A DNA stretch of 64,000 nucleotides from Pseudomonas faucium (GCF_021602585.1 NZ_BQIP01000009.1:1-64000), one strand, 5' to 3'; positions 24,797 through 32,768 are shown, counted from the stretch's first letter. Notes: generated from the letters alone by a model not told the origin. Made by a program: numbers and translations.

Positions 24797-25426
24797 ATGA
24801 ATCGCATGAAGTTCGTGGGCGCCTTGCTCGCCTGGTGGATTAGCGTGGCTCAGGCAGCACCGCTTTCAATTACCTTGCCGCCTGAAACCGCAGCGCTCAA
24901 GCCAAGTACGCTACCGGGTTATGCCTTGGCGCAACAGAAGTGCTCAACTTGCCACTCTGCCGATTACATCAACTTCCAACCGCCTGGCATGAGCCTGGAA
25001 CAATGGACGGCAGAAGCGGGCAAGATGAAGAACACGTATGGCGCCCCAATCAGCGATGACGATGTGAGCATTATCGGTGCTTACCTGGCGGCCACCTATG
25101 GTTCTGCCCAGACGAGCGATGCGGCAGTGCAAACGGCTTCTTACCCAGCGAAGGCCGAAGCCACTTCGGATGCTAAAAACGATGCCATGGCGTTGCTGCA
25201 GAACAATGCCTGCCTGTCGTGCCATGCCCTGGATCACAAGGTTGTGGGGCCGTCTTATCACGAGGTGGCCGCCAAGTATGCCGGTGATGCGCAGGCGCTG
25301 GAGAAGGTAATTGCCAGTATTGAGCAAGGCGGCGCGGGCAAGTGGGGCAATGTGCCTATGCCGGCTTTTGCGCAGTTGAAAGCGGAAGATCGGGAAACGC
25401 TGGCTGCATTTATTCTCAAGCAATAG
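24797..25426 (+). CDS. sorB: Dihaem cytochrome c, partner of the sulfite dehydrogenase
   Basis: Exported cytochrome of 209 aa. Signal peptide about 1-21 (ALLAWWISVAQA). Two c-type haem motifs, CSTCH (about residue 54) and CLSCH (about 140), each belong to a small cytochrome domain. The classical SorB of Starkeya has one haem; two domains here suggest a fused electron chain, so the gene symbol is by context. The ribosome site aaggag is strong. It should take electrons from the molybdenum subunit and pass them to the respiratory chain. Confidence 0.85.
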   Translation: MNRMKFVGALLAWWISVAQAAPLSITLPPETAALKPSTLPGYALAQQKCSTCHSADYINFQPPGMSLEQWTAEAGKMKNTYGAPISDDDVSIIGAYLAATYGSAQTSDAAVQTASYPAKAEATSDAKNDAMALLQNNACLSCHALDHKVVGPSYHEVAAKYAGDAQALEKVIASIEQGGAGKWGNVPMPAFAQLKAEDRETLAAFILKQ

Positions 25427-25497
25427 CACTGCGTGATTTAAGTGCTATATGGCGCGGTGCTACGCTGCTGGCGGACATGCCACACAAGGAAATGGAC

Positions 25498-25707
25498 ATG
25501 AACTTCGACTGGCACGCTGGGCCGATCACCCGCGCTACCCCGATAGATAGCGACTACCGCAATACGCAGAAAGTGCGGGAGTTTCTGCTGAGCGAGTGTG
25601 GCGATTCGTTCAAGTTCGATCGCGCCTTCATGGCCTGGATCAAGAGTGGTGCGCCAGCCAACATGGGCGACGTTGCGGATCAATGGCGGCGTATCCACAC
25701 GCTTTAG
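25498..25707 (+). CDS. DUF6434-like small protein (69 aa)
   Basis: Small cytosolic protein. The N-terminus FDWHAGPITRATPIDSDYRN and the central VREFLLSECGDSFKFDRAFM are typical of the family as I recall it. aagga lies seven bases before the ATG at 25498; a nearer ATG at 25492 has poor spacing. Function unknown. Confidence 0.72.
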   Translation: MNFDWHAGPITRATPIDSDYRNTQKVREFLLSECGDSFKFDRAFMAWIKSGAPANMGDVADQWRRIHTL

Positions 25708-25715
25708 CTAAAAAT

Positions 25716-25736
25716 GGCGTTACATGCTGTAACGCC
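25716..25736. terminator. Hairpin downstream of the DUF6434-like gene
   Basis: GGCGTTAC-atgct-GTAACGCC is a perfect 8-bp stem nine bases after the stop codon. The T-rich side suits minus-strand termination better (ATTTTTAG). It may end the upstream transcript as a simple 3' hairpin. Confidence 0.5.
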
Positions 25737-25890
25737 TAACGGCTAAAAAAATCAGATTTGGCTACTTTCTTGTAGGGCATTTCCCAAAGATACTGCCGAC
25801 GCCTGTTTTCCGTTGCGGTCGTATTTCCTCAGTTTTAGTCTCGCTGGGTCGTTGCACATCAACGACTAGCTTTGACAGGCTGATGATGAC

Positions 25891-25984
25891 CAAACATACG
25901 GTTTGCTTTATGGCGGCTGTGTGTGGGGCACCTCGTGTGCGCCGGTTTGGTCTTCACCGGTCTGTCAACCCATACACAGCTGCC
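25891..25984 (+). ncRNA. Structured RNA leader upstream of the DUF6124/DUF3077 genes
   Basis: Bases 25912-25927 pair with 25969-25984 over 16 positions, two of them G-U, which favours RNA rather than DNA function. Inside are hairpins GCAC-ctcgt-GTGC (25928-25940) and CCGGT...ACCGG (25942-25960), giving a three-way junction. A further small hairpin (CAAAC-atacg-GTTTG, 25891-25905) precedes it. The element ends 49 bases before the DUF6124 start. Similar leaders before such genes in pseudomonads are familiar to me, but I cannot name an Rfam family. The rest of 25737-26032 shows no gene. Confidence 0.6.
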
Positions 25985-26032
25985 ACCTCTTGTTTGACAG
26001 CAAGCGATGGTCGCTCCGCTGAGGACCAAATA

Positions 26033-26278
26033 ATGCTGAAGATCGTCCCCGATCCACCCCACGATATGCTCACCCTGGAAGACACCCTGATTCAGGCCAC
26101 GGACTACGCGCTATGCGCGGCCACTGTGGTGCATCAGGCATTGCTGCTGCAGCCCAAATCCCCAGCCTCGATTCTGATGATGGCCTCGATGCATGAAATG
26201 GAGGCACTGCGAGCGCTGCTCGAGTCCGCACTCATCCAAGTCCAGATGCCCACCGGCCCACGGACTTTGAACTCGTAG
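26033..26278 (+). CDS. DUF6124 family protein (81 aa)
   Basis: Pseudomonad-specific small protein. MLKIVPDPP at the N-terminus and the helical SPASILMMASMHEMEALRAL region match the DUF6124 pattern. gaggacc precedes the ATG at 26033. It lies just after the structured RNA leader and before a DUF3077 gene, an arrangement that recurs in this genus. Function unknown. Confidence 0.75.
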   Translation: MLKIVPDPPHDMLTLEDTLIQATDYALCAATVVHQALLLQPKSPASILMMASMHEMEALRALLESALIQVQMPTGPRTLNS

Positions 26279-26311
26279 GCAAAGCCCTGCCTGAGTTGGC
26301 CTGCATACGCA

Positions 26312-26343
26312 CTTGTGGGAGCGGGCTTGCCCCGCGAAGCGGC
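26312..26343. repeat. REP element (single)
   Basis: 'gggagcgggcttgccccgcg' core between the DUF6124 and DUF3077 genes. It may shape relative expression of the pair. Confidence 0.8.
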
Positions 26344-26379
26344 CAGCCCAGGCAGCAAAAATTTCAGGGAGATTGATCG

Positions 26380-26649
26380 ATGACCACAGACGGCACCCCA
26401 TGCACAGTCGGCAAAACCACCTTCTACCAAGGTGAAAACCACACCCACCCCCTCTTTCGCATCGAGCCCGGCATCCCCTGCCAGAGCGCCCGCGAACAAG
26501 CCTCGGAACTGATGGGCTACGCCCGCGACCTGTCCATCGACGGCCTGATGGAAGACAAACCCCAACTCATCTGGGCCTCCCACTACCTCTGCGCCCTGGC
26601 CAAAGCCCTGCTCGACGATGCCGAGCTTGGCATGATGAAAAAACCTTGA
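26380..26649 (+). CDS. DUF3077 family protein (89 aa)
   Basis: The pattern LFRIEPGIPCQSAREQASELM (residues about 25-45) is the DUF3077 core. The remainder is helical, ending in LCALAKALLDDAELG. Small, soluble, of unknown function and common in many copies per Pseudomonas genome. agggag precedes the start. It is paired with the upstream DUF6124 gene behind a shared leader. Confidence 0.8.
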   Translation: MTTDGTPCTVGKTTFYQGENHTHPLFRIEPGIPCQSAREQASELMGYARDLSIDGLMEDKPQLIWASHYLCALAKALLDDAELGMMKKP

Positions 26650-26706
26650 ATGCATCAAGGCGGAACACCTCGATAGCAGGTGCTCCGCCTGAAGAATGCC
26701 TGCGGC

Positions 26707-27906
26707 TTACTGACTGACACCTACCGTAGCGCGATAGCCGACGCCACGGCTTTTTGCCATTTGCACAAACAGCAGCACCAGCCCCAGCACCGAAATGACC
26801 GCGCCAGTAACTCCCATGTAAGCAACCCCAACTGTACTGAAGGTGACGCCACCCAACCACGACCCCAGTGCAATACCCGAGTTGAAGCCCGCAATATTAA
26901 GCCCCGCAGCCACGCCATGAGCGTGCGGCGCGTGCTGCTGTGCAACGCCGATCAAACGCGCCTGCAACGCGGGCACGGCACCGAAAGTGAACATGCCCAG
27001 CGAAGCGACGAGGATGCCCATCGCAACCACGGACTGCGCAAAGCACCACATACCCAGCGCGGAAACGGCAATACCGCCAACCATGATCGCACTGGCCCGA
27101 TCGACGCCCAGGCGATCCGTCAACTTGCCGCCAAGGACATTACCGATCGCGGCAAGCACGCCGTAGATCAACATGAACACACCGACAGTCGCCACACTGA
27201 CCTGGGTGACCTCGGCCAACAGCGGCGCAATGTAGGTATAGGCGGTGAACGAGCCGGCATAACCCAGCACCGTCACCAGCGCCGCAGCCAGCAATGCTGG
27301 ATGCAAGATTGCCTTGAGCGCCTGCCCTACGGACTCATCACCCACCTGGCCTTGCGCTTTCGCAGGCTCTTTCATGCCCAGCAACAGCCCAAGCAAGCCC
27401 AGCGCTCCAAATACGGCAATCGCGCCCAGCACCGGCCGCCAGTAACTCATGCCACCCAGGTAGGTGCTGATCGGCACGCCAATGGCCATCGCAATGGTGA
27501 AACCACCAAACACAACTGCCACCGCGCTCCCCGCCTTCTTCGGCCCGACCAAACGTGCGGCCGTGCTCGAGGCAAGCGCAAGGAACAAACCATGCCCCAT
27601 GCCCGCGATAAAACGGGCGATCAACAGCATCGCCAGGCTGGAGGCGAGCGCTGCAAGCAGGCTTCCGGTGCAGAACACCAGCACCGTCATCAGCATCGCT
27701 CGCTTGCGCGACCAGCCTGCGGTCAGGGCGGTCAACACCGGCGCAGCGACGGTGGCCCCCAGCGCATAAAGGGTAACGGCGCTGCCGGCCTGCTCGACAT
27801 TGACGCCGAGGCTTTGGGCCATGACATCCGTGAGGCCGATAGGCACGAACTCCGCGAGGCCTAGCGCGAACGCTGTGAGGGTGAAGATGTACACGATGAA
27901 GGGCAT
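26707..27906 (-). CDS. MFS efflux transporter (AraJ/PbuE/YdhP-like)
   Basis: Twelve-helix major-facilitator protein of 399 aa in the DHA1 group. N-terminal FALGLAEFVPIGLTDVMA and the loop GWSRKRAMLM between helices 2 and 3 are typical of the AraJ/NepI/PbuE branch, which exports sugars, purine nucleosides or drugs. The length is complete. It is divergent from a LysR gene with a candidate operator in the gap, so the regulator probably controls it. The substrate is not predictable. Confidence 0.87.
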   Translation of the reverse strand: MPFIVYIFTLTAFALGLAEFVPIGLTDVMAQSLGVNVEQAGSAVTLYALGATVAAPVLTALTAGWSRKRAMLMTVLVFCTGSLLAALASSLAMLLIARFIAGMGHGLFLALASSTAARLVGPKKAGSAVAVVFGGFTIAMAIGVPISTYLGGMSYWRPVLGAIAVFGALGLLGLLLGMKEPAKAQGQVGDESVGQALKAILHPALLAAALVTVLGYAGSFTAYTYIAPLLAEVTQVSVATVGVFMLIYGVLAAIGNVLGGKLTDRLGVDRASAIMVGGIAVSALGMWCFAQSVVAMGILVASLGMFTFGAVPALQARLIGVAQQHAPHAHGVAAGLNIAGFNSGIALGSWLGGVTFSTVGVAYMGVTGAVISVLGLVLLFVQMAKSRGVGYRATVGVSQ

Positions 27907-28005
27907 GGGAACCTCTTTGAAAACAGGGACATCGGTTTTAACCGCGATTGCCCCGAATCGTAGAGAGCCTTGATCGATGCTAGAAATTATTGTTTATTGG
28001 GTTTT

Positions 28006-28023
28006 GCATAAATAATTTTATGC
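28006..28023. promoter_or_regulatory. Candidate LysR operator
   Basis: GCATAA-ataatt-TTATGC is an 18-bp perfect dyad in the AT-rich gap between the divergent MFS and LysR genes. Position and symmetry suit a LysR-type site. Confidence 0.5.
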
Positions 28024-28071
28024 CTAGACACTGCTCTCCCCGCCGACACTCCACAAGGCGAGATCACTTTA

Positions 28072-28956
28072 ATGAGCCATCTTGACCATTTACGGACCTT
28101 CATCGAAGCCTACCGACTGCAGTCCTTCTCCCGCGCCGCCCAGTCGCTGGGGATGACCCAACCCGGTGTGTCGCTGCATATTCAAGCGTTGGAAACCTTC
28201 GTCGCCAAACCCCTGTTTGTGAGGCGAGCGCGCGGCGTCACAGCGACAGAAGCTGCCGATGAACTGGCCCGTGCGGTCGGCCCGATGCTGGATGGCTTGG
28301 AGAATCGGCTGGCGTCCTACCGCCTCAGTGACGAAATCAGCGGCACCGTGCATATCGCCGGGCCTTCCGACTTCATCTATTCCAGAGTGGCATCGCGGCT
28401 AGCGCCACTGCTGGCCCAAGGTTTGAAGGTTCGCCTGCATACCGGCAACCGAGAACGGATTTACAGCTTGCTCAACAGCTCTGCCGCAGACTTGGCAATT
28501 ACCGCCTCCATGCCGGATGAGCGCTCGCACGGCTATGCCAGGTTGTTGACTGAGCGATTCCTGCTGGTGCTCGCACCGCACCTGGCCAAAGCGCTTGGCA
28601 GCAAGCCTACGGCTGAGGGGTTGGCAAAGTTGCCGCTGATTGCCTTCGATGAAGACCTGCCGCTCGTTCGGCCTGTTTGGGCGGCGCTGTTCCAGCTTGC
28701 GCCGACTTTGCAAGCCGCGCTGACCATTGCGGATTTGCGCATCATTCAGGACCTGCTCGTGAAGGGACAGGGGTGGAGCGTGCTGCCGGATTATCAATGT
28801 GTCGAAGCGTTGGAGTCTGGGGCTTTGGTGTCACTCACAGCGCATGAGGATGCGCCTACCAATAATCTGTATCTGGTGTGGAACAAGACCTCGATGCGTA
28901 ATCCACGGATTGCGCATGTGCGTGACTATATCCTGGGGTTATTTGCGCAGGCGTAG
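28072..28956 (+). CDS. LysR-family transcriptional regulator
   Basis: Regulator of 294 aa. The winged helix-turn-helix lies at about residues 3-60 (AAQSLGMTQPGVSLHIQALE), followed by a ligand-binding domain of two lobes (about 90-290). Divergence from the MFS gene is the classical layout for LysR control of an exporter, usually activating in the presence of the exported compound and repressing itself. The start codon ATG at 28072 gives MSHLDHLRTFIEAYR, the normal N-terminus. Confidence 0.88.
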   Translation: MSHLDHLRTFIEAYRLQSFSRAAQSLGMTQPGVSLHIQALETFVAKPLFVRRARGVTATEAADELARAVGPMLDGLENRLASYRLSDEISGTVHIAGPSDFIYSRVASRLAPLLAQGLKVRLHTGNRERIYSLLNSSAADLAITASMPDERSHGYARLLTERFLLVLAPHLAKALGSKPTAEGLAKLPLIAFDEDLPLVRPVWAALFQLAPTLQAALTIADLRIIQDLLVKGQGWSVLPDYQCVEALESGALVSLTAHEDAPTNNLYLVWNKTSMRNPRIAHVRDYILGLFAQA

Positions 28957-29039
28957 ATCTGTCAAACGCAGCAATCTCGGTAGTAAGCCATCTCCAGTTC
29001 GGCCACAATCGATCACTCAGTCACGCTGGGACGCCTCGC

Positions 29040-30203
29040 ATGCTCACCACCCTCGCCATTGGCAACTACCGCTCCATCAACCATCTTGTGTTGCCACTCG
29101 GGCAACTCAACCTGGTGACCGGTGCCAACGGCAGCGGTAAATCCAACCTGTACAAGGCCCTGCGCTTGCTTGCCGAAACTGCCCAGGGCGGCGTGATCGA
29201 AGCGCTTGCCCGCGAAGGTGGGCTGGATTCGACCTGGTGGGCGGGCCCGGAGATGAGTGCGCGCATGAAGCGTGGTGAAGTGCCCATTCAAGGACAGCAT
29301 CCCAGCGAAGCCAAACGCCTGCGCCTTGGGTTCGCTACCGAGGATTTCGGCTTTGCCATTTCGCTTGGGCTGCCGATTCCGCTGCCCTATCCCACTGCAT
29401 TTATGCTCGACCCAGAAATCAAATCCGAGGCTATCTGGGGCGCAGGCGCATATCGTCCGTCTTCTTTGCTGGTTGAACGCAAGAACGCCATGGTTCGGGC
29501 GCGGGAAGGGAACGGTTGGGCGGTGCTGGATCAACATGCCGATAGCTGTGAGAGCTTTTTCAATATCGTTGGCCGGCCACGGCAGGCGCCGGAGATTGGC
29601 GAGTTGCGGGCGTTCATCAACAGCTGGCGGTTCTATGATCACTTTCGCATTGACCGTGAGGCGCCCTGCCGCCAGCCGCAGTTGGGGACTCGGTCGCCGG
29701 TTCTGCATCATGATGGGCGCAATCTTGCTTCAGCGTTGCAAACCATCATTGAGATTGGTGAGGTTGAAGACCTTGTAGCGGCGCTGGATGACGCGTTTGC
29801 TGGGAGTCGTCTGGAGATCGATGCGCCGCCGGGTGGGTTGTTCAGCGTGCGGCTGCACCAGCATGGGCTTTTGCGGCCGTTGGGTGGGGCTGAGTTGTCG
29901 GATGGGACGCTGCGTTATCTGTTGTTGATGGCAGCACTGCTCACGCCACGGCCGCCGTCGCTGATGGTGTTGAACGAGCCGGAGACTAGTTTGCATGCGG
30001 ACCTGTTGCCAGCCCTTGCGCGGCTGATCATTCGCGCTTCGCAACGTAGCCAGGTGTGGGTCGTTTCTCATAGCGCACCGCTGATTGAGGCGCTGACGGC
30101 GTGTGAAGGTTGCAATGTATTGGAGCTGGAGAAAATCCAGGGGCAGACTCAGCTTCGCGGGGTTGGGTTGCTAGATGAGCCGTTGTGGCGGTGGGTGGAC
30201 TGA
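29040..30203 (+). CDS. AAA ATPase, RecF/SMC-like (COG4637 type)
   Basis: ATPase of 387 aa. Walker A GANGSGKSN spans residues 28-36, the signature region is ELSDGTLRYLLLMAALL (about 290-306), and Walker B is LMVLNEPETSLH (about 313-324), followed by WVVSHSAPLIE. No zinc hook or nuclease (Toprim) domain is present, unlike OLD nucleases. Such stand-alone ATPases are common in proteobacteria and mostly unstudied. It is the last host gene before the prophage boundary. Confidence 0.82.
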   Translation: MLTTLAIGNYRSINHLVLPLGQLNLVTGANGSGKSNLYKALRLLAETAQGGVIEALAREGGLDSTWWAGPEMSARMKRGEVPIQGQHPSEAKRLRLGFATEDFGFAISLGLPIPLPYPTAFMLDPEIKSEAIWGAGAYRPSSLLVERKNAMVRAREGNGWAVLDQHADSCESFFNIVGRPRQAPEIGELRAFINSWRFYDHFRIDREAPCRQPQLGTRSPVLHHDGRNLASALQTIIEIGEVEDLVAALDDAFAGSRLEIDAPPGGLFSVRLHQHGLLRPLGGAELSDGTLRYLLLMAALLTPRPPSLMVLNEPETSLHADLLPALARLIIRASQRSQVWVVSHSAPLIEALTACEGCNVLELEKIQGQTQLRGVGLLDEPLWRWVD

Positions 30204-30340
30204 TAGCTTCTCACGAGGTTGGCAGGGATAGTTTCAAGGTGCACAGCGCCAAACTCTGAGAGGACGGCGCTTTCGAATGGTATGAAACTTTCTATGAGCG
30301 CAAAAAAGGTTACTCTTATTCGAAAACCACAGAACCCCAG

Positions 30341-30366
30341 AAACAACAAAGCCACCCGAAGGTGGC
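30341..30366 (-). terminator. Rho-independent terminator of the displaced tRNA end
   Basis: On the minus strand GCCACC-ttcg-GGTGGC is followed by TTTGTTGTTT. It lies 17 bases beyond the tRNA 3' end, the normal position for a tRNA terminator. It was left with the displaced half when the prophage inserted. Confidence 0.8.
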
Positions 30367-30382
30367 TAAGTCGTTTAAATAA

Positions 30383-30430
30383 TGGTCGGGACGGAGTGAT
30401 TCGAACACTCGACCCCTTGCACCCCATGCA
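30383..30430 (-). other. Prophage attachment site: displaced 3' part of tRNA-Pro(GGG)
   Basis: Read on the minus strand, this is the 3' half of a proline tRNA: anticodon loop ATGGGGT, the 3' stem strand GCAAG, the T arm GAGTG-TTCGAAT-CACTC, and acceptor CGTCCCG-A-CCA. The 5' half (D arm, acceptor CGGGACG) is missing: the sequence diverges right after TGCATGG. An intact tRNA must be rebuilt at the other, unseen end. The acceptor pairing CGTCCCG/CGGGACG supports the tRNA-Pro assignment. Confidence 0.85.
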
Positions 30431-30617
30431 TGCCAAGCCTACCTAACGGCATGATATTACAGGATTTCCGGCCCTGCTTTCGCTGCAACGAAGCTCAACG
30501 GTGACGGACCGATCCGAACGAAGTCACTTCAAAAGTCACTGGCCCTGGCCAGCCTGCCCGCGGCGTCCTGCCGACCGTTTCCCTTCCTTTATATAGACAC
30601 CAACAGTCGCCGCCCCC

Positions 30618-30902
30618 CTACCTCACCTTTCGCAGTATCTCGTGCACGTAGTGGTCAGGCTGGGGCTCGAGGTATTTGAACAGGCCCATCTCATACATCT
30701 CCTCGTGGTCGTTCAGCCCGAACAGCCTTGCCGCGTCGGCCATCTCCAACATCTCGGATAGCTGCAGGTCGTCGACCTGACGCCGGCGGCGGCACTCGAG
30801 CGCCATACTCACTAGCTTGGCGGCGTGCTTCTCTGGATCCGTGGCCAGGTCGAATATGTTGTCGAGCGCAGCGACCCACTCGCGCGGCAGCGAGGTCATC
30901 AT
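30618..30902 (-). CDS. Phage hypothetical protein (94 aa)
   Basis: Unrecognised. The product is helical and charged, starting MMTSLPREWVAALDNIFDLA and containing VSMALECRRRRQVDDLQLSEMLEMADAARLF in its middle. No membrane segment. The ATG at 30902 overlaps the stop of the upstream gene (ATGA), so the two are one unit. It is the last gene before the attachment site, a typical place for accessory or lysogenic-conversion genes. Confidence 0.7.
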   Translation of the reverse strand: MMTSLPREWVAALDNIFDLATDPEKHAAKLVSMALECRRRRQVDDLQLSEMLEMADAARLFGLNDHEEMYEMGLFKYLEPQPDHYVHEILRKVR

Positions 30903-31192
30903 TCCAGTCTGCACCACCAAGACTGCGCGTAGACCACGCCGTCGATCTCCTCGAAGCCAGTGACATTCATCCCAAGCGTGCCCATGCCATTCACGCAGGC
31001 GTCGTGCAGCCGCGGGATGATGTCGCCGCTCGGGGTTGGATTGAAGACCCAGGCCTCGATGCACGGGCGGCCCAGCACTTTGCTGTCGCCGTACTCAATG
31101 TGCACGTCGGCGCGCAGAGGCTGGACCTTGCGCATCTTCTCTGCAGGAATGGCGACGCCGCGCTCTCGACGGCGCACGAGGAGGAAGTACAT
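30899..31192 (-). CDS. Phage hypothetical protein (97 aa)
   Basis: Unrecognised. Mixed alpha/beta composition, including GDIIPRLHDACVNGMGTLGMNV and a tail rich in W and C (YAQSWWCRLE). No signal peptide. A promoter may lie just upstream, where the sequence is AT-rich around 31200-31230 (tataaaaacacagtatcg on the plus strand). It is coupled to the gene downstream by a four-base overlap. Confidence 0.7.
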   Translation of the reverse strand: MYFLLVRRRERGVAIPAEKMRKVQPLRADVHIEYGDSKVLGRPCIEAWVFNPTPSGDIIPRLHDACVNGMGTLGMNVTGFEEIDGVVYAQSWWCRLE

Positions 31193-31266
31193 AGGACACC
31201 GAAACTGTATAAAAACACAGTATCGTATAGTGCGCGGCTTTCGTGGGCTTTTACCGATCGGCGGGT

Positions 31267-31506
31267 TCAGTGCAGCGGTGGCTGATCCTTGCTCCGAGCC
31301 TTGGCCACGACCCGCAACTGGTAGTCGGATACCGCCTGGAACAACGACTCCGCGAGCAGGCGAAGGCGCTCGACTTCTTCCCCGGGCAGGCCCGCAGCCT
31401 CGGCCTCGTGATACTGACGCATGGCGTCCACAGCCTGCTGAATGAGCGGCTCACCAGCCTCAATCATTCCGATGAAAGTTCGCTTCTCCACGACCATCCC
31501 CAGCAC
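31267..31506 (-). CDS. Phage hypothetical protein (79 aa)
   Basis: Unrecognised, almost entirely helical: EAGEPLIQQAVDAMRQYHEA and LRLLAESLFQAVSDYQ form two amphipathic helices. Acidic in the middle, basic at the end. It lies between the lysis cassette and the two terminal genes. Coding is likely from composition; no function can be proposed. Confidence 0.6.
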   Translation of the reverse strand: MLGMVVEKRTFIGMIEAGEPLIQQAVDAMRQYHEAEAAGLPGEEVERLRLLAESLFQAVSDYQLRVVAKARSKDQPPLH

Positions 31507-31525
31507 TTCGACCGGACCAGTATAG

Positions 31526-31786
31526 TCATCGGCACGCTGTAGCCGCCGCCTCCAACCCCTTCTCGTAGCCGATCCGCTGGCGACGTTCAGCCAGCAGCGC
31601 CCGCACTTTCACCTCCAGGCTGTCGGTCTTTCGCAGGCCGGCGGCCGCCCACGGCGGCACCGCGACTTCTGGCGCCCGGCATGGCACCTGCACCGGCACC
31701 TCGACGCGCACATACTGCACCTGCGGCTCAACGCGGCCGCTGCAGCCAGTCAGCGCCAGCGCGTACAAGATCAGCAGCATCCTCAT
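31526..31786 (-). CDS. Rz1-like outer-membrane spanin subunit (86 aa)
   Basis: Lipoprotein of the lysis cassette. The signal ends in the lipobox ALTGC (Cys 15), followed by a proline-rich stretch (PVQVPCRAPEVAVPPWAA), as expected for an o-spanin. The start overlaps the stop of the i-spanin gene (ATGA). With the Rz-like partner it would fuse inner and outer membranes in the last step of lysis. The C-terminal 35 residues are more helical than in classical Rz1. Confidence 0.8.
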   Translation of the reverse strand: MRMLLILYALALTGCSGRVEPQVQYVRVEVPVQVPCRAPEVAVPPWAAAGLRKTDSLEVKVRALLAERRQRIGYEKGLEAAATACR

Positions 31787-32145
31787 AGGCCAAGCTCCTT
31801 GTCGATGATCGAGGTGGCAGCGGCGCAATGGTCGCCACCGGTGCGCTCCTGCTGAAGCCGGTTCGCCGCGGCGTAATCCAGATCTGCGCTGGTCTTGGCC
31901 TCACTCACCGCCTGCTCGGCCCTGGCCTGGCGCTCGTTCGCGGCCAGGGTAAGGTCGCCCAGGGACTTGCCCTGCTCTTGCGTCAGGCCGGCGAGGTTGT
32001 TGCGCGCGGCGGCGCACACGGAAGCCTGGTCCTGGGCCGCGTCCAGAACCGGGCGGAAGTGGCTGGTGGCGATCCAGCCGCCCACGAACATGCCCGCCAG
32101 GATCAGCAGGCCGGCGCATGCGGCACGCATTGCCCAGGACGTCAT
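31783..32145 (-). CDS. Rz-like inner-membrane spanin subunit (120 aa)
   Basis: One N-terminal membrane segment (about 7-26, AACAGLLILAGMFVGGWIAT) followed by a long periplasmic helical region (about 35-105) fits an i-spanin. The start overlaps the endolysin stop codon and the end overlaps the o-spanin start, so endolysin, Rz and Rz1 form one coupled unit. It would bridge the periplasm to the o-spanin lipoprotein. Confidence 0.82.
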   Translation of the reverse strand: MTSWAMRAACAGLLILAGMFVGGWIATSHFRPVLDAAQDQASVCAAARNNLAGLTQEQGKSLGDLTLAANERQARAEQAVSEAKTSADLDYAAANRLQQERTGGDHCAAATSIIDKELGL

Positions 32146-32768
32146 GCCAACACCTTCAGCGCCAAGTCATACAGCGCCAGGCGCTCGGCTGCGCCGAAAG
32201 GCACCTTGCCAGGCTGCCCGGTGTTGATGATGCTGCCGATGTCGCGGATGCGGCCGGCGTCGGCCATTTCGTTCAGTCCACGCTTCGCCCACCACCAGGC
32301 GGCGGACTGGGCGGCATGCTCAGGCTGCTCGAGCAGTTGCGGCTCAGCCTCCAGCGGCAGGCCCATGCCGGCGCCGGCCTCGCGGTAGTTGTTGCGCCCA
32401 GTGACCTGCAAGAGGCCGCGTCCGCGGTACTGCCACCCATCACCGGATGCCTCGGGGCCGTTACCCATGCGGCCGCCGTAGACCTTGTTGGCGATCTTCT
32501 CCGGCTGCCGGGCGTAGCCGGGAGCAGTCTGGTTAGTGAACCGAGAGGGCCAGGTCCGCACCAGCGCCTCGGCGCTGTAGTTCAGGTTCTCCACCAGATT
32601 GCGCAGCTGGCCGGACTCGTGGCCGACCTGGGCCAGGAAGGCAGCCTGCCGGATTCGGCTGTCGATCTTCCAGCGCGCCATAGCCCGGTTCAGTGCAGCC
32701 AAAAAAATGCCCGCGACTGGGCGGGCATTGGGGAGGATCTGCAGCAGCTGCTGCTCGGTGATCGGCAT
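32142..32768 (-). CDS. Phage endolysin, glycoside hydrolase family 19
   Basis: Lysozyme-like endolysin of 208 aa that would cut peptidoglycan glycan strands. The catalytic motif AQVGHESGQLRNLVEN places Glu at residue 51, and YRGRGLLQVTGRNNY (about 108-122) is the substrate-cleft motif of GH19. No signal peptide or SAR domain is evident, so release depends on a holin. I chose the ATG at 32768 preceded by ggaggagg. It is coupled to Rz downstream. A terminator-like hairpin lies inside its first codons (see separate entry). Confidence 0.9.
   Translation of the reverse strand: MPITEQQLLQILPNARPVAGIFLAALNRAMARWKIDSRIRQAAFLAQVGHESGQLRNLVENLNYSAEALVRTWPSRFTNQTAPGYARQPEKIANKVYGGRMGNGPEASGDGWQYRGRGLLQVTGRNNYREAGAGMGLPLEAEPQLLEQPEHAAQSAAWWWAKRGLNEMADAGRIRDIGSIINTGQPGKVPFGAAERLALYDLALKVLA
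32701..32728 (-). terminator. Terminator-like hairpin inside the endolysin reading frame
   Basis: On the minus strand ATGCCCGC-ccagtc-GCGGGCAT is followed at once by a run of T (complement of 32701-32707). This is a textbook intrinsic terminator shape, but it lies in codons 14-23 of the endolysin gene. It could attenuate transcription into the lysis genes. Confidence 0.6.

Noticed and set aside
30383-30430. Functional tRNA gene
   Set aside because: Only the anticodon loop to CCA end is present; the D arm and 5' acceptor strand are missing, so it is an attachment-site remnant.
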